DNA from: CAWDYA01 sp963806495 | GTDB taxonomy: Bacteria; Acidobacteriota; Polarisedimenticolia; JACPZX01; DASXTC01 | NCBI GenBank assembly: GCA_963806495.1 | Contig: CAWDYA010000011.1 | Span: forward strand, 310,001 to 374,000 | Length of the DNA stretch: 64,000 bases | Direction of reading: 5' to 3' | Shown: one piece after another, positions 63,086-64,000 of the stretch | Position numbering within the stretch: the stretch's first letter is position 1 | Layout: the number at the start of each line of letters is the position of its first letter | Translations under genes and position numbers: made by a program | Notes under the pieces: model-generated | What the model was told of the DNA's origin: nothing | Database searches by the model: none | Seen by the model: the letters and a program-made list of their open reading frames with translations, nothing else

Positions 63086-64000
63086 TCAGTCCCTGTAGAC
63101 CACGCGCCGCGAGCCGGACTCCACCGAACCGATCCGCGTCACCGTCTCGCCAAGGGATTTCAGGTGCGCTTCGACGGCCTGGGCGTCGCCCGGGGCGACC
63201 GCGAGCACCATCCCGACCCCCATGTTGAAGGTGCGCCACATGTCGTCGTCGGGCACGCCCCCCTCGCGCTGCAGGAAGCGGAACACCGGCAGGACCTCGA
63301 TGGCACGGCGCGAGAAGACGGCGGTACACCCTTCGGGGAGGATGCGCGGCACGTTGTCGGTGAGCCCGCCTCCGGTGATGTGCGCCATGCCCTTGATCGG
63401 CCCGGCCGCAGGGCCCGACAGCAGATCCCGCAGCGCGGGCAGATAGCACTTGTGTGGCGCCAGCAGCACCTCGGCCACCGTCGCCCCCAGATCGGCCACG
63501 CGCGTGTCGTGCTTCATGCCGAGCCGGTCGAAGAAGATCCTGCGCGCGAGGGAGTACCCGTTGGTGTGCAGCCCGACCGACGGCATCCCCAGCAGCAGAT
63601 CGCCCGGCGCGATCGAGGCGCCGGTGATGACGCGGTCGCGCTCCACCGCGCCCACGATGAACCCCGCGATGTCGTAGTCCCCCGGACGGTACAGGTCGCC
63701 CATCTCGGCCAGCTCGCCGCCAATCAGAGCACAGCCGGCCTCGCGGCAGGCACGTGCCATGCCGGAGATCACCGGCTCGACCACCGCCGGGTCGAGCCGG
63801 CCCGTGGAGAAGTAGTCGAGGAAGAAGAGCGGCGAGGCCCCCTGCACCAGGATGTCGTTGACACAGTGCGACACCAGATCGTATCCGACCGTGTCGTGGA
63901 TGCCCGACAGGATGGCGACCTTGAGCTTGGTCCCCACGCCGTCCGTGCTCGCGACCAGCACAGGGTCGCGATAGCCCCGCGGCGCGAGATGAAAAAGCCC
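63086..64000 (-). CDS. purM: phosphoribosylformylglycinamidine cyclo-ligase (5' end cut by window)
   Basis: AIR synthetase, fifth step of purine synthesis. 305 residues are inside the window; the N-terminal part lies beyond 64000. Translating from the edge gives Gly-Leu-Phe-His-Leu-Ala-Pro-Arg-Gly-Tyr followed by Pro-Val-Leu-Val-Ala-Ser-Thr-Asp-Gly-Val-Gly-Thr-Lys-Leu-Lys, the ATP/metal motif. Later blocks are Gly-Gly-Glu-Leu-Ala-Glu-Met, His-Ile-Thr-Gly-Gly-Gly-Leu and Phe-Asn-Met-Gly-Val-Gly-Met. In-frame to the edge, no defect seen. Operon with purN. Confidence 0.95.
   Translation of the reverse strand, partial: GLFHLAPRGYRDPVLVASTDGVGTKLKVAILSGIHDTVGYDLVSHCVNDILVQGASPLFFLDYFSTGRLDPAVVEPVISGMARACREAGCALIGGELAEMGDLYRPGDYDIAGFIVGAVERDRVITGASIAPGDLLLGMPSVGLHTNGYSLARRIFFDRLGMKHDTRVADLGATVAEVLLAPHKCYLPALRDLLSGPAAGPIKGMAHITGGGLTDNVPRILPEGCTAVFSRRAIEVLPVFRFLQREGGVPDDDMWRTFNMGVGMVLAVAPGDAQAVEAHLKSLGETVTRIGSVESGSRRVVYRD

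Overview
This is a high-GC bacterial chromosome segment with densely packed operons, many 4-bp ATGA stop/start overlaps and a full set of housekeeping genes. No phage, plasmid or IS modules were seen. Its gene families include a kelch plus MopE-type repeat exoprotein, CRTAC1/ASPIC-UnbV, a multihaem cytochrome with TPRs, HEAT-repeat lipoproteins, DUF3604, DUF5989 and a GAF/PAS sigma-54 activator. This mix is most like an environmental Acidobacteriota (Polarisedimenticolia or Thermoanaerobaculia-like) or a neighbouring phylum. That placement is an inference from gene content only. Several genes carry single-base frameshifts, so either sequencing/assembly indels or real decay must be considered throughout.

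Layout. 1-6510 (minus): complex I genes nuoA-C-D-H-I-J-K-L, with nuoB and the NADH-module genes nuoE/F/G absent from the run. 6691-8100 (minus): a lytic transglycosylase and a DUF192 protein. 8255-12133 (plus): HEAT protein, pgk, tpiA, secG and tRNA-Leu(GAG). 12160-14855: a zinc-knuckle YggX-like gene facing an ilvA/mutY pair. 14927-17744 (plus): a LeuA/HMG-CoA-lyase-family enzyme, a frameshifted dusB, and an AhpD/peroxidase-like gene whose CxxC motif reads Cys-His-Tyr-UGA with a hairpin just downstream, a strong selenoprotein candidate. 17763-21881 (minus): a large secreted kelch/MopE gene broken by many frame changes. 22110-24150 (plus): a frameshifted HNH nuclease gene.

24151-33743 (minus): glcD, an IscU/NifU scaffold gene, a 1076-residue sigma-54-type regulator, a zinc-finger TPR protein, an SGNH hydrolase, a TlpA thioredoxin, a parvulin and a small membrane protein. 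33860-38556 (plus): a membrane multihaem cytochrome/TPR gene overlapping a CRTAC1 gene. 38559-43956: a methyltransferase, a HEAT-cyclophilin lipoprotein, a cupin, an LVIVD propeller and an M64 peptidase. 44039-46231 (minus): DUF5989, carbamoyltransferase and SxtJ-like genes forming one cassette. 46463-48213 (plus): GDPD and gpsA (glycerol-3-phosphate supply). 48194-52936 (minus): a phospholipase C-like protein, a DUF3604 lipoprotein, a small hypothetical, a LolA-like protein and a methyltransferase. 52911-53776: a truncated radical-SAM relic and two small genes. 53757-56548 (minus): speB/speA (arginine to agmatine to putrescine). 56590-59314: a TaqI-like N6-adenine methylase, a second TlpA and a TonB-C-like protein. 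59333-64000 (minus): thrC, tyrS, radC, purN and purM (cut by the window edge).

Regulation visible in sequence: sigma-70-like -35/-10 pairs precede several operons. Several genes without a Shine-Dalgarno have a -10-like hexamer 6-11 nt before the ATG, which suggests leaderless transcripts. No gene-free stretch exceeds about 250 bases. The longest gaps (6511-6690, 7420-7632, 8101-8254, 21882-22109, 29194-29441, 46232-46462) hold promoters or nothing recognisable.
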